Positions 1-8,213 of a stretch of 25,595 nt of DNA are shown piece after piece. This DNA comes from VRUB01 sp046758085 (GTDB lineage Bacteria > Pseudomonadota > Gammaproteobacteria > Acidiferrobacterales > SPGG2): assembly GCA_046758085.1 (NCBI GenBank), contig JBHHZP010000041.1, positions 1 through 25,595 of the forward strand. The letters run 5' to 3'. The notes under the pieces were generated by a model. It was not told where the DNA came from. It did not search any database and saw nothing but the letters and a program-made list of their open reading frames with translations. Made by a program: the position numbers and the translations under genes. Numbering within the stretch: position 1 is the stretch's first letter; each line of letters begins with the position of its first letter.

Positions 1-654
1 ATCGTGGTGCGCGAGCTGAAGACCGGCAACTATGAGATTGTCGCGGGCGAGCGGCGCTGGCGAGCGGCACAGCTGGCCGGGTTGGATGCCGTGCCGGCGA
101 TGGTGCGCAAGGTCCCTGACGAGGCGGTAATCGCAATCGCGCTGATCGAGAACATACAGCGTGAGGACCTCAATCCGTTGGAGCAGGCGCGGGCGTTGCA
201 GCGTCTGATCGACGAGTTCGGTATGACCCATCAGCAACTGGCCGGGCGGGTGGGGCGGTCGCGCGCGGGGGTGACGAACCTGCTGCGGCTGCTGTCGCTC
301 AACAGCGACGTGCGCGCACTGCTGGAGCAGGGCAAGCTCGAGATGGGCCATGCACGCGCGCTGCTCGCGCTCGCTGGCAAGACACAAAGTCAGGTGGCAC
401 GCCAGGTGGCGCAACAGGAGCTTTCCGTGCGCGCCACCGAGGCGCTGGTGCGCCGCCGGCTCGAGCACCCGCAAGCGCGCAAGCCCCGGCGTCGGACAAG
501 CGCCGACCCGGATGTACGGGCGTTGCAGGGCGATCTATCCGAGCGGCTCGGCACGCGGGTGCGCATCAGCCATCAGCGCAGCGGCCGGGGCAAGCTGACC
601 ATCGAGTACGGCAGCATCGACGAGCTCGAAGGGATACTGAAGCACATCCGCTAG
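1..654 (+). CDS. parB: Chromosome partitioning protein ParB (5' partial)
   Basis: ParB binds parS sites near the origin, loads as a CTP-dependent clamp and works with the ParA ATPase to segregate chromosomes. The reading frame is open at the window edge, so the true start lies upstream; about 216 residues are present against roughly 280-300 for the family. Seen: the GERRWRAA box near residues 15-22, the ENIQREDLNPLEQA segment at about 49-62 (ParB/Spo0J N-terminal domain), then a helix-turn-helix region around residues 73-100 (MTHQQLAGRVGRSRAGVTN) and a basic linker before a C-terminal dimerisation tail. A parA gene would be expected just upstream, outside the window. Its position ahead of the atp operon matches the usual origin-proximal order in gammaproteobacteria. 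Confidence 0.97.
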   Translation: MVVRELKTGNYEIVAGERRWRAAQLAGLDAVPAMVRKVPDEAVIAIALIENIQREDLNPLEQARALQRLIDEFGMTHQQLAGRVGRSRAGVTNLLRLLSLNSDVRALLEQGKLEMGHARALLALAGKTQSQVARQVAQQELSVRATEALVRRRLEHPQARKPRRRTSADPDVRALQGDLSERLGTRVRISHQRSGRGKLTIEYGSIDELEGILKHIR

Positions 655-668
655 CGCACGATAATCGG

Positions 669-698
669 CTGGCACCGGCGTGCGCGGCCGCCTATAAA
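669..698 (+). promoter_or_regulatory. Possible sigma70 promoter for the Sel1-repeat gene
   Basis: CTGGCA at 669-674 (4 of 6 to the -35 consensus) and TATAAA at 693-698 (5 of 6 to the -10) are separated by 18 bp. A transcript would begin near 705 and give a leader of about 70 nt before the GTG at 774. The -35 is weak, so this is tentative. Confidence 0.35.
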
Positions 699-773
699 TA
701 GGTTAAGAGCCCCCGCTGTGCGACGCCATGGTCTGGCGGCCAGCCCGGCCGGGACCGGAAAAGGAGATACCAG

Positions 774-1109
774 GTGATAAGAAAAGCCGTGTTGACATTG
801 ATTGGTGCTGTGGCGCTGGCCGGTGTCGCATGGGCCCAGGGTGGAAGCCGGCCGGAGGACGTCCTCAGCGCAGCGCAGTCCGGTGATCCCGAAGCGCAGC
901 TGCAGATGGGTATTCTCTATGAGTATGGGTTCTACCTGGAAGACAACAAGGTGCCGGCGCTGGCGTGGTATATGCTGGCCGCGCAGCATGGTAACCCCAA
1001 GGCTGCACAGCGACGCGACCTGCTGATGGCCAGCATGAATCAGGCCGATATCGAACAGGCGCGCAAGCTGAGCGCGCAACTGCAAGGCCCAAGAGCAGCC
1101 GCCCAGTAG
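774..1109 (+). CDS. Small secreted Sel1-repeat protein
   Basis: A 111-residue protein. The GTG start at 774 is supported by AAGGAGA at 761-767. Residues 1-21 form a signal peptide (positive Arg-Lys, hydrophobic core, AWA-Q cleavage site). The mature part has one Sel1/TPR-like repeat around residues 37-75, with the typical G-x-P-x-A-Q-x-x-x-G-x-x-Y pattern and ALAWYMLAAQHGNPKA, followed by a short charged helix. Sel1 repeats are protein-protein interaction modules; the periplasmic location is inferred from the signal peptide. It sits between parB and the ATP synthase promoter as a single gene. No partner or function can be named from the sequence. Confidence 0.85.
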   Translation: MIRKAVLTLIGAVALAGVAWAQGGSRPEDVLSAAQSGDPEAQLQMGILYEYGFYLEDNKVPALAWYMLAAQHGNPKAAQRRDLLMASMNQADIEQARKLSAQLQGPRAAAQ

Positions 1110-1406
1110 CGCGGCGCGCCCGAACCCCCTGCTAACCCACTCCTCCAGCGCCGCTGGCGCGCACACTGTGCGCCGCTGCCGCCAACTGGTCCTACAGACA
1201 GCCCGGATATAGCCGCACTCACCGCAGAGACCGCAAAGGTCGCGTAGAAGACAAAACTTAAAGGAGACGGTGGCTGGGGATATCTGAGCAGGGGTACAAG
1301 CTGTCACACCGTATGCGCTTCGATGGGCAGGAACAATTCTGCTTGAAATCAAACCTCTCTGCGGTCTCCGCACGCTCGGCGGTGAAATGATTCGGTTAGG
1401 CGCCGG
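1110..1406. other. Intergenic region with no gene
   Basis: Between the Sel1 gene and the atp promoter no credible coding region is visible on either strand. The long minus-strand frame across 651-1373 overlaps the Sel1 gene and has no family features. The region contains the inverted repeat listed separately. Confidence 0.6.
1220..1388. repeat. Inverted-repeat element of the CACCGCAGAGAC type
   Basis: The left arm at 1220-1254 begins TCACCGCAGAGACCGCAAAGG. The right arm at 1353-1388, read on the minus strand, runs TTTCACCGCCGAGCGTGCGG and then GAGACCGCAGAGAGG. The arms are imperfect inverted copies around a spacer of about 100 bp, a MITE-like or bipartite REP-like arrangement. A related motif occurs at 13598-13658. 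Words of this type (CGCAGAGACGC...) are common interspersed intergenic repeats in proteobacteria. Confidence 0.55.
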
Positions 1407-1436
1407 TTGACCCCTGAATACGCTGACATTTATACT
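1407..1436 (+). promoter_or_regulatory. Promoter of the atp operon
   Basis: TTGACC at 1407-1412 (5 of 6 to consensus) and TATACT at 1431-1436 (5 of 6), with an 18-bp spacer. Predicted transcription start near 1443, about 50 nt upstream of the atpI start. This is the best promoter match noticed in the window and is placed where the operon promoter is expected. Confidence 0.65.
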
Positions 1437-1495
1437 TCGCCGCTCTGTGCCGGGGGAGGCGCCGCGGGTCCACGGAATCGCGACACTCAGAGCGA

Positions 1496-1888
1496 ATGGG
1501 CGACGCAGCCGGGAATCTAGATCACGGGATCCGCCGAGTGGTGCTCAGCCAGGCCCTGCTAGCGCTCGTTGTAGCTGCTTTTTTTTTGTTTACCCGCGGC
1601 AGATTCGAGGCCTTGTCAGCCTGTTACGGCGGCGCCACGGCTGTAATGAACTCGTGGTGGTTGGGGTGGCGTGTGCGACGCTCAGCGGAGTTGGCGCGCG
1701 CGGATATCCGTAGCGGGCAAATCTCACTGTATTTCGGGGCGGCACAGCGCTTTGTGGCGGTCCTGGTGTTATTGGCTGTAGGCATTGGCGCGTTGAAGCT
1801 GGTGCCCCTCCCGTTGATTATTGCCTTTGCGGTCGCGCAACTTGGGTTCCTGTTTCATCCTGGCAGCATGAGCGCGCCGCACAAGTGA
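1496..1888 (+). CDS. atpI: ATP synthase subunit I (AtpI)
   Basis: AtpI is a small membrane protein encoded first in many atp operons; it assists assembly of the c-ring and is not part of the finished enzyme. The 130-residue product has the expected four hydrophobic segments (about 15-33, 40-56, 78-97 and 102-120), with YGGATAVMNSWWLGWR in the middle, characteristic of the family. It lies directly upstream of atpB with a 41-nt gap. No clear Shine-Dalgarno precedes ATG 1496, so the exact start is less sure than the gene itself. Confidence 0.9.
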   Translation: MGDAAGNLDHGIRRVVLSQALLALVVAAFFLFTRGRFEALSACYGGATAVMNSWWLGWRVRRSAELARADIRSGQISLYFGAAQRFVAVLVLLAVGIGALKLVPLPLIIAFAVAQLGFLFHPGSMSAPHK

Positions 1889-1929
1889 GCAGCAAAATTG
1901 AATAATGAATACAATTTCCGGAGCTCAGC

Positions 1930-2754
1930 GTGAGCGCAACAGCTAACGTTTCCACCGAGGCAGGCGTCTCTGCCGACGAGCCGGTTGCATACATTACCCA
2001 CCACTTGACCAACCTGCAGGCGGGCGAGGGGTTCTGGTCCGTCAATGTGGACACCCTCGTCTTCGGCTGGTTGATAGGCGGCGTGCTGGTCTGCTTGAGC
2101 TGGCGCGTGGGCCGCAAGCTCGATCCGGACAATCCGCGCGGCCTGCAGAATGTGCTGGAGGTAATTCTCGAGTTTGTCAACGATCAGGTAAAAAGCATCT
2201 TTACCGTCCCGAATCGACTCATCGGCCCACTGGCATTAACCATATTCATGTGGGTGTTCCTGATGAATGCCATGGACCTGGTGCCGGTCGATCTGTTGCC
2301 CAAGGTGGCGGAGATGTTCGGGGTTCCTTACCTGAAGGTGGTGCCCACGACCGACCCGCAAACGACGTTGGGCATGGCGTTTACGGTGTTCGCACTGATG
2401 ATCTTCTACAACATCAAGATCAAGGGGCTCTGGGGATATATGAAGCAGTTTTTGGTACATCCCTTCGGAATCTGGTTGTTTCCGGCCAATATGGTAATGA
2501 CGCTGATCGAAGAGATCGCCAAGCCGCTCAGCCTGGGGCTGCGCTTGTTCGGGAATATGTTTGCCGGTGAGCTGGTGTTCGTGCTGATCGCGTTGTTACC
2601 GTGGTGGATACAGTGGTTTCCGGGTGGGGCCTGGGCCATATTCCACGTTCTGATTATTACGTTGCAGGCCTTCATCTTCATGATGCTGACCATCATGTAC
2701 CTGTCCATGGCGCATGAGAGTCACGACGAGGACGAGGCCAGCAGCCATACGTAG
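1930..2754 (+). CDS. atpB: F1Fo ATP synthase subunit a
   Basis: Subunit a forms the two proton half-channels of Fo against the c-ring in the inner membrane. The 274-residue product (E. coli 271) has the family core SLGLRLFGNMFAGEL near 201-215. Arg205 is equivalent to the essential Arg210 of E. coli, and Gln246 in TLQAFIFMM is equivalent to Gln252. The GTG start at 1930 is preceded by GGAG at 1919-1922. An ATG at 1905 is out of frame. Several hydrophobic helices are evident, and the acidic, His-rich C-terminus (HESHDEDEASSHT) is probably on the cytoplasmic side. Second gene of the operon. Confidence 0.98.
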   Translation: MSATANVSTEAGVSADEPVAYITHHLTNLQAGEGFWSVNVDTLVFGWLIGGVLVCLSWRVGRKLDPDNPRGLQNVLEVILEFVNDQVKSIFTVPNRLIGPLALTIFMWVFLMNAMDLVPVDLLPKVAEMFGVPYLKVVPTTDPQTTLGMAFTVFALMIFYNIKIKGLWGYMKQFLVHPFGIWLFPANMVMTLIEEIAKPLSLGLRLFGNMFAGELVFVLIALLPWWIQWFPGGAWAIFHVLIITLQAFIFMMLTIMYLSMAHESHDEDEASSHT

Positions 2755-2823
2755 CGCATCGACATCGGCGCGCGGAGTTTTTGGTTAGATCGTTAATGCA
2801 GATAAATAACTGGGAGACAAGAA

Positions 2824-3132
2824 ATGTCAGCTGACGCAAACTTGGTCCAACTAGTAAGCAGCGTATATGCCTTCACCTCTGTGGGGGTTGGCATAATCTT
2901 GGCCGCTGCCGGACTGGGATCGGCCCTCGGGTGGGGCCTAATCTGCGCGAAGTACATGGAGGGTATTGCACGCCAGCCGGAGATGCTACCCGCGCTGCGC
3001 GTGCAGATGTTCATCACCGCCGGGTTGATGGAATCTTTCCCGTTCATCGTGCTCGCGTTCGCCATGTACTTTACCTTTGCCAACCCATTCGTCGCGGGCG
3101 CACTGGAAACCCTGAAAACCCTTGCCGGCTAG
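2824..3132 (+). CDS. atpE: F1Fo ATP synthase subunit c
   Basis: The c subunit forms the rotating proteolipid ring. The 102-residue product has two transmembrane hairpin helices joined by the polar loop ARQPEM (about 49-54). The ion-binding carboxylate is Glu70 in GLMESFPF, in place of the Asp61 of E. coli. The position corresponding to the sodium-ligand glutamine in Na+ c-rings (Ilyobacter Gln32) is Trp37, which argues for proton coupling. GGGAG at 2812-2816 fixes ATG 2824. The N-terminus is somewhat longer than in the E. coli protein (79 residues). Confidence 0.97.
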   Translation: MSADANLVQLVSSVYAFTSVGVGIILAAAGLGSALGWGLICAKYMEGIARQPEMLPALRVQMFITAGLMESFPFIVLAFAMYFTFANPFVAGALETLKTLAG

Positions 3133-3198
3133 CGATAGTGCTGGCCCCAGGCAGCAGCAGCCCGAACACACTACGGCGCACGTAACAGGAGACGCAAC

Positions 3199-3663
3199 GT
3201 GAACCTGACGTTACTGGGACAGATGGGCACCTTCGCGGTGCTGGTTTACTTTATCTGGCGATTCTTGTGGGACCCCATCACGCGAATGATGGAGGATCGC
3301 AGCAAGCGCATCGCCGATGGGCTGGCAGCGGCGGAAAAGGGTAAGCACGAGCTCGAGCTCGCCGAGAAGCGTGCCGCTGACGTGTTGCGTGATGCCCGCT
3401 CGAAGGCTTCCGACATAATTGCTCATGCCGAGCGCCGCGCCGCCGAGATTGTCGATGAAGCAAAGGGCGATGCGAAGATCGAGGCGGAGCGTATACTTGC
3501 GGTGGCCAGGAGCGACATCGAGCAGGAGCAGAACCGCGCGCGCGAAGAGCTGCGCACCGCAGTAGCTGATCTGGTCGTATTGGGTGCCTCCCAAATACTC
3601 GAGCAAGAGATCGACGCCAAGGTGCACGCCAAGCTGCTCCATAACGCCATCAAGCAGCTCTAG
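3199..3663 (+). CDS. atpF: F1Fo ATP synthase subunit b
   Basis: Subunit b is the peripheral stalk that holds F1 to Fo. The 154-residue product (E. coli 156) starts with one membrane helix (about residues 4-24) followed by a long charged amphipathic helix rich in Ala, Glu, Lys and Arg (about 30-135), the dimeric coiled coil. The GTG start at 3199 has AGGAGA at 3187-3192. The C-terminal GASQILEQEID.VH segment contacts delta. It lies 11 nt before atpH. Confidence 0.97.
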   Translation: MNLTLLGQMGTFAVLVYFIWRFLWDPITRMMEDRSKRIADGLAAAEKGKHELELAEKRAADVLRDARSKASDIIAHAERRAAEIVDEAKGDAKIEAERILAVARSDIEQEQNRAREELRTAVADLVVLGASQILEQEIDAKVHAKLLHNAIKQL

Positions 3664-3674
3664 GAACCACCCTC

Positions 3675-4211
3675 ATGGCTGAATCCAAGACACTCGCACG
3701 CCCTTACGCAGAGGCCGTTTTCGCCTTGGCAAAAGAGGGCAATGCGCTGGCGCGATGGTCGGACATGCTTCGGGTCATGACCGAAGTGGCAACCGACGAG
3801 CGGGTAGTGGCGGTGGCGACTGATCCCGGTGTCAGCCAGCAACAATTGACAGGGTTGCTGCTCGACGTGTGCGGCGATGCACTCGATCGCAATGCAAAAA
3901 ACTTCATCCGTCTGCTGGTGGAAAATGAACGTCTGGCATCGCTGCCAGATATCCTCGAACAGTACGAGCAACTGCGGGCCGAAGCCGAAGGCATCGTCGA
4001 GGTCGAAGCAATTGCGACCTTTAAGCTAAATCAAACGCAAGCGCAGAAGATTGCGCAGGTGATGAAAAAGAAACTGGGATGTGAGGTAAAAATTACCACC
4101 AGTGTGGACAGGTCGCTCATAGGTGGTGTCGTGATACGCGCCGGTGATTTGGTTATTGACGGTTCGGTTAAAGGGCGGCTGCACGACCTGGCCGCACAGT
4201 TGAACCAATAA
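3675..4211 (+). CDS. atpH: F1Fo ATP synthase subunit delta
   Basis: Delta joins the peripheral stalk to the top of the F1 hexamer (OSCP equivalent). The 178-residue product (E. coli 177) opens with ARPYAEAVFALA (residues 8-19) and ends with the conserved GGVVIRAGDLVIDGSVKGRL near 149-168, followed by the final LAAQL. It is tightly packed in the operon, 11 nt after atpF and 11 nt before atpA. Confidence 0.97.
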   Translation: MAESKTLARPYAEAVFALAKEGNALARWSDMLRVMTEVATDERVVAVATDPGVSQQQLTGLLLDVCGDALDRNAKNFIRLLVENERLASLPDILEQYEQLRAEAEGIVEVEAIATFKLNQTQAQKIAQVMKKKLGCEVKITTSVDRSLIGGVVIRAGDLVIDGSVKGRLHDLAAQLNQ

Positions 4212-4222
4212 GGAAACACACC

Positions 4223-5764
4223 ATGCAACTACGCTCGTCAGAAATCAGCGAACTGATCAGACAAAAGATTGAAAGTTTCGAGGCGAAGCCGGAGGCCCGC
4301 ACCGAAGGGGTCATTGTCGGGCTAACCGATGGCATCGTGCGCATCCACGGGCTCTCCGACGTGATGCAAGGCGAGATGATCAAGTTTCCAGGTGACACCT
4401 ATGGGCTCGCGCTCAATCTGGAGCGCGACTCGGTCGGTGCCGTGATCATCGGTGACTACCAGCACATCTCCGAAGGGGACAGGGTCAGCTGCACAGGACG
4501 CATCATGGACGTGCCGGTCGGCGAGGCGCTGATCGGGCGCGTGGTGGACTCGCTGGGCCGCCCTATCGACGGGCGCGGTGCGATCGAGACCAGCACGACA
4601 TCGCCACTGGAGAAGATCGCGCCGGGTGTGATCGCGCGTCAGTCCGTGTCCCAGCCCGTGCAGACGGGTTTGAAGTCGATCGACTCCATGGTGCCGATCG
4701 GCCGCGGACAGCGCGAGCTCATCATTGGCGATCGCCAGACGGGAAAAACCGCACTGGCGGTGGACACCATTATTAACCAACACGGGAAGGACCTGGTGTG
4801 TATCTATGTCGCTATCGGCCAGAAAGCCTCGTCGGTGGCCAATGTCGTGCGCAAGCTCGAGGAGCACGACGCGATGAAGCACACCATCGTCGTCGCGGCT
4901 ACGGCCGCGGAATCGGCGGCCTTGCAATACATCGCCCCCTACAGTGGTTGCTCTATGGGCGAGTACTTCCGCGACCGCGGTGAGGACGCGCTGATTATTT
5001 TCGATGATTTGACCAAGCAGGCATGGGCCTACCGCCAGATCTCGTTGTTGCTGCGGCGCCCGCCCGGCCGCGAGGCCTACCCGGGCGACATCTTCTACCT
5101 GCACTCCCGCCTGCTGGAGCGCGCCGCCCGAATCAACGTCGAGCACGTGGAGAAGCTGACCGATGGAAAGGTGAAGGGCAAGACCGGCTCGCTGACGGCG
5201 CTGCCTATAATCGAGACCCAGGCCGGCGACGTGTCGGCGTTCGTGCCGACCAATGTGATCTCAATCACCGATGGCCAGATCTTCCTCGATACCGACCTGT
5301 TCAACGCCGGCATCCGGCCCGCGATCAACGCCGGCCTGTCTGTCTCGCGCGTGGGCGGTGCCGCGCAGACCAAGATCATCAAGAAGCTCGGCGGCGGCGT
5401 GCGCCTGGCGTTGGCGCAGTTTCGCGAGCTTGCCGCGTTCGCGCAGTTTGCATCCGAGCTCGATCCGACGACGCGCAAGCAGATCGAGCGCGGACAGCGC
5501 ATAACCGAGACCATGAAGCAACCGCAATACTCGCCGATGACCGTCGCCGAGATGGGCGTGTCGTTGTATGCGGCCAACGAAGGCTATCTCGACGATATAG
5601 AGGTGACGAAGGTACCCGCGTTCGAAGGCGCATTGCAGGCCTACATGCGCGCCAACCAGGCCGAGCTCATGGAGAAGATCAATCGCGAGAGCGATTACAC
5701 GGATGAAGTGGCCGCTGCGCTGAAGTCGGCAGTCGAGGATTTCAAAGCAAATCATAGCTGGTAG
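4223..5764 (+). CDS. atpA: F1Fo ATP synthase subunit alpha
   Basis: Alpha subunits bind nucleotide non-catalytically and alternate with beta in F1. The product is 513 residues, the same as E. coli. The P-loop GDRQTGKT is at 169-176, the Walker B strand LIIFDD around 257-262, and the arginine finger is Arg376 in SVSRVGGAAQ, matching E. coli Arg376. The N-terminal beta barrel contains GIVRIHGL, and the C-terminal helical domain is complete. AAGGAAAC precedes ATG 4223. No truncation or frameshift. Confidence 0.99.
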   Translation: MQLRSSEISELIRQKIESFEAKPEARTEGVIVGLTDGIVRIHGLSDVMQGEMIKFPGDTYGLALNLERDSVGAVIIGDYQHISEGDRVSCTGRIMDVPVGEALIGRVVDSLGRPIDGRGAIETSTTSPLEKIAPGVIARQSVSQPVQTGLKSIDSMVPIGRGQRELIIGDRQTGKTALAVDTIINQHGKDLVCIYVAIGQKASSVANVVRKLEEHDAMKHTIVVAATAAESAALQYIAPYSGCSMGEYFRDRGEDALIIFDDLTKQAWAYRQISLLLRRPPGREAYPGDIFYLHSRLLERAARINVEHVEKLTDGKVKGKTGSLTALPIIETQAGDVSAFVPTNVISITDGQIFLDTDLFNAGIRPAINAGLSVSRVGGAAQTKIIKKLGGGVRLALAQFRELAAFAQFASELDPTTRKQIERGQRITETMKQPQYSPMTVAEMGVSLYAANEGYLDDIEVTKVPAFEGALQAYMRANQAELMEKINRESDYTDEVAAALKSAVEDFKANHSW

Positions 5765-5779
5765 AAACGAGACACCACG

Positions 5780-6640
5780 ATGGCTGTTGGCAGAGAGATA
5801 CGCAAGAAGATCAAGAGCATCCAGAACACGCAAAAGATCACCCGGGCGATGGAGATGGTTGCGGCAAGCAAGATGCGCCGTGCGCAGGAGCGCATGAGCG
5901 CGGCCCGGCCGTATGCCGAGAAGATGCGCAATGTCGTGGGTCATCTGCATCACGCGCATCCGGAGTACCGACATCCGTTTGTGGTCGAGCGCGAGCCCAA
6001 GAACATCGGCTTGATCATCGTGACTACGGATCGCGGTCTGTGCGGCGGGCTTAACACCAATGCCTTGCGTGCCGCGCTGCAGGTGATGAAGGGCTGGCGC
6101 GACGAGGGCCTTGGCGTTCAGCTCTCTGCGATTGGCGGCAAAGGCCTGGCGTTTTTCCGGCGCGTGGGTGCCGATATCCGCTCGGAGGTCACCCATCTTG
6201 GCGATACCCCGCGGGTGGAGGACCTGATCGGCACCGTCAAGGTGATGCTCGATGCGTACGTGGACACGGCGATCGATCGTGTGCATATCGTCTTCAGCCG
6301 CTTCGTCAACACCATGACCCAGCAGCCCGTGGTAGAGCAATTGCTCCCGCTTCCGGGCACTGAAGAGAAGGCGCTCAAGCACCACTGGGACTATATCTAT
6401 GAGCCCGATGCACGAGACGTGCTGGATGACTTGCTGCGCCGCTATATCGAAGTGCTGGTCTATCATGCAGTGGTGGAAAATCTGGCCAGTGAGCAGTCGG
6501 CGCGCATGGTGGCGATGAAATCGGCGTCCGACAACGCCGGCAAGCTGATCGAAGAGTTCACGTTGAAGTACAACAAGGCACGTCAGGCGGCGATCACCCA
6601 GGAGATCTCGGAGATCGTCGGCGGTGCAGCGGCGGTTTAG
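5780..6640 (+). CDS. atpG: F1Fo ATP synthase subunit gamma
   Basis: Gamma is the central rotor shaft of F1. The 286-residue product (E. coli 287) has the two conserved terminal helices that form the coiled coil: the N-terminal REIRKKIKSIQNTQKITRAM (6-25) and the C-terminal stretch NKARQAAITQEISEIVGGA. The middle Rossmann-like domain contains TTDRGLCGGLN (about 82-92). The gene is followed by an unusually long, repeat-bearing linker of 111 nt before atpD. Confidence 0.98.
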   Translation: MAVGREIRKKIKSIQNTQKITRAMEMVAASKMRRAQERMSAARPYAEKMRNVVGHLHHAHPEYRHPFVVEREPKNIGLIIVTTDRGLCGGLNTNALRAALQVMKGWRDEGLGVQLSAIGGKGLAFFRRVGADIRSEVTHLGDTPRVEDLIGTVKVMLDAYVDTAIDRVHIVFSRFVNTMTQQPVVEQLLPLPGTEEKALKHHWDYIYEPDARDVLDDLLRRYIEVLVYHAVVENLASEQSARMVAMKSASDNAGKLIEEFTLKYNKARQAAITQEISEIVGGAAAV

Positions 6641-6647
6641 GTAAAGC

Positions 6648-6743
6648 AGTAGCGAGTAGCTAGTAGCGAATCAAGAGGAAATAGAGTCTCTAACATGTCT
6701 AGTCCTAGCCACTCGCCACTACAAACTTGCTACTTGATTTGAG
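6648..6743. repeat. Imperfect inverted repeat in the atpG-atpD linker
   Basis: The left arm begins AGTAGCGAGTAGCTAGTAGC at 6648. The right arm ends at 6743 and reads AGTAGCAAGTTTGTAGTGGC on the minus strand. The arms pair with few mismatches over about 24 nt around a loop of about 35 nt. The outer part of the right arm abuts the GAGG Shine-Dalgarno of atpD (6741-6744), so an RNA hairpin could affect atpD translation. It is related to the repeat at 8133-8206. Confidence 0.6.
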
Positions 6744-6751
6744 GTAAGACC

Positions 6752-8128
6752 ATGAGCAACGGAGAAATCGTTCAGATAATCGGCGCAGTCGTTGATGTGG
6801 AGTTTCCGCGCGATGCCCTGCCCAAGATCTATCATGCGTTGCGCGTGCCCGCCGCGGACCTGACGCTCGAGGTGGAACAGCAGCTCGGCGACGGTGTCGT
6901 GCGCTGCATCGCCATGGGATCGTCCGACGGGTTGCGCCGGGGCACCGCGGTCGAGAACACCGGCGCGCCAATATCCGTACCCGTTGGGGAAAAGACGCTG
7001 GGCCGCATCATGGATGTGCTTGGCCGTCCGGTGGACGAAGGCGGCCCGGTCGAGGTCGAGAAGATCATGCCGATTCACCGCAAGCCCCCGACCTATGAGG
7101 ATCAGGCCGCCAGCGGCGAGCTGCTGGAGACAGGGATCAAGGTCATCGACTTGATCGCCCCGTTTGCCAAGGGCGGTAAGATCGGCCTGTTTGGCGGCGC
7201 CGGTGTGGGCAAGACCGTAAACATGATGGAGCTCATCCGCAACATCGCCATCGAGCACAAAGGCTACTCAGTGTTTGCGGGCGTCGGCGAGCGCACCCGC
7301 GAGGGCAACGACTTTTACCACGAAATGAAGGAAGGCGGCGTGCTCGACAAGGTAGCGCTGGTCTACGGCCAGATGAACGAGCCGCCGGGAAACCGCTTGC
7401 GCGTGGGTCTGGCGGGACTGACGATCGCGGAGAACTTTCGCGACGAAGGGCTCGATGTGTTGCTGTTCATCGATAACATCTATCGCTATACGCTCGCCGG
7501 TGTCGAGGTATCGGCGCTGCTGGGACGCATGCCCTCAGCGGTTGGATATCAGCCGAACCTGGCCGAGGAGATGGGTGTGCTGCAGGAGCGCATCACATCG
7601 ACCAAGTCTGGCTCCATCACGTCGGTGCAGGCCATCTACGTCCCCGCTGACGATCTTACCGATCCGTCGCCGGCCACCACATTCGCACATCTGGACGCAA
7701 CCGTGGTGCTTTCGCGCCAGGTCGCCGAGCTGGGTATTTACCCGGCGGTGGACCCGCTGGATTCCACCAGTCGCCAAGTGGACCCGCACGTGATCGGCGA
7801 GGAACACTATCGGACCACGCGCGATGTGCAGGCGACCTTGCAACGCTACAAAGAGCTGCAGGATATCATCGCCATCCTCGGCATGGACGAGTTGTCAGAG
7901 GATGACAAGCTCACAGTGGCGCGCGCGCGCAAGATTCAGCGTTTTTTGTCGCAACCGTTCTTCGTGGCCGAGGTCTTTACCGGCACCCAGGGCAAGTACG
8001 TGCCGATGAAGGAAGCCATCCGTGGTTTCCGGGCCATCGTCGACGGCGAGTACGATCATTTGCCGGAACAGGCGTTTTACATGGTCGGCGGCATCGAGGA
8101 AGCCGTTGAAAAAGCGAAGACGCTTTAA
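6752..8128 (+). CDS. atpD: F1Fo ATP synthase subunit beta
   Basis: Beta carries the catalytic ATP-synthesis sites. 458 residues (E. coli 460). The P-loop GGAGVGKT is at 148-155 with Lys154, the catalytic Glu180 is in GVGERTREG, and the Walker B strand is VLLFIDNIYRYT at about 236-247. The C-terminal half contains the DELSEDDKLTVARARKIQRF segment with the DELSEED-type loop. The start ATG 6752 follows GAGG at 6741-6744. It is flanked on both sides by related inverted repeats, unlike the other operon genes, which are closely packed. Confidence 0.99.
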   Translation: MSNGEIVQIIGAVVDVEFPRDALPKIYHALRVPAADLTLEVEQQLGDGVVRCIAMGSSDGLRRGTAVENTGAPISVPVGEKTLGRIMDVLGRPVDEGGPVEVEKIMPIHRKPPTYEDQAASGELLETGIKVIDLIAPFAKGGKIGLFGGAGVGKTVNMMELIRNIAIEHKGYSVFAGVGERTREGNDFYHEMKEGGVLDKVALVYGQMNEPPGNRLRVGLAGLTIAENFRDEGLDVLLFIDNIYRYTLAGVEVSALLGRMPSAVGYQPNLAEEMGVLQERITSTKSGSITSVQAIYVPADDLTDPSPATTFAHLDATVVLSRQVAELGIYPAVDPLDSTSRQVDPHVIGEEHYRTTRDVQATLQRYKELQDIIAILGMDELSEDDKLTVARARKIQRFLSQPFFVAEVFTGTQGKYVPMKEAIRGFRAIVDGEYDHLPEQAFYMVGGIEEAVEKAKTL

Positions 8129-8132
8129 CAAC

Positions 8133-8206
8133 AGTAGCAAGTGGCTGGTGGCCAGTTGCTAGCGGGCCAAAAGACCGTTACTCGACCTTCGTAACTCGCT
8201 ACTCGG
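8133..8206. repeat. Imperfect inverted repeat in the atpD-atpC linker
   Basis: The left arm at 8133-8164 starts AGTAGCAAGTGGCTGGTGGC. The right arm at 8175-8206, read on the minus strand, starts CCGAGTAGCGAGTTACG. Both arms share the AGTAGC(A/G)AGT core with the element upstream of atpD, so the two linkers around atpD carry members of one repeat family. Confidence 0.55.
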
Positions 8207-8213
8207 ACCTATA

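Noticed and set aside
670..685. A TGGCAC word resembling the sigma54 -24 box upstream of the Sel1 gene.
   Set aside because: The -12 TTGC is absent at the required spacing.
651..1373. A 240-codon minus-strand frame across the Sel1 gene and the intergenic repeat.
   Set aside because: The plus-strand Sel1 protein has a signal peptide and a good ribosome binding site; the antisense product resembles nothing known.
2824..3132. A sodium-translocating c-ring, suggested by Glu70-Ser71.
   Set aside because: The glutamine ligand on helix 1 is replaced by Trp37, and Glu in place of Asp is common in proton-coupled rings.
5261..6466. A 401-codon minus-strand frame spanning the atpA-atpG junction.
   Set aside because: It crosses two conserved essential genes in antisense and is His/Arg/Leu-rich without recognisable motifs.
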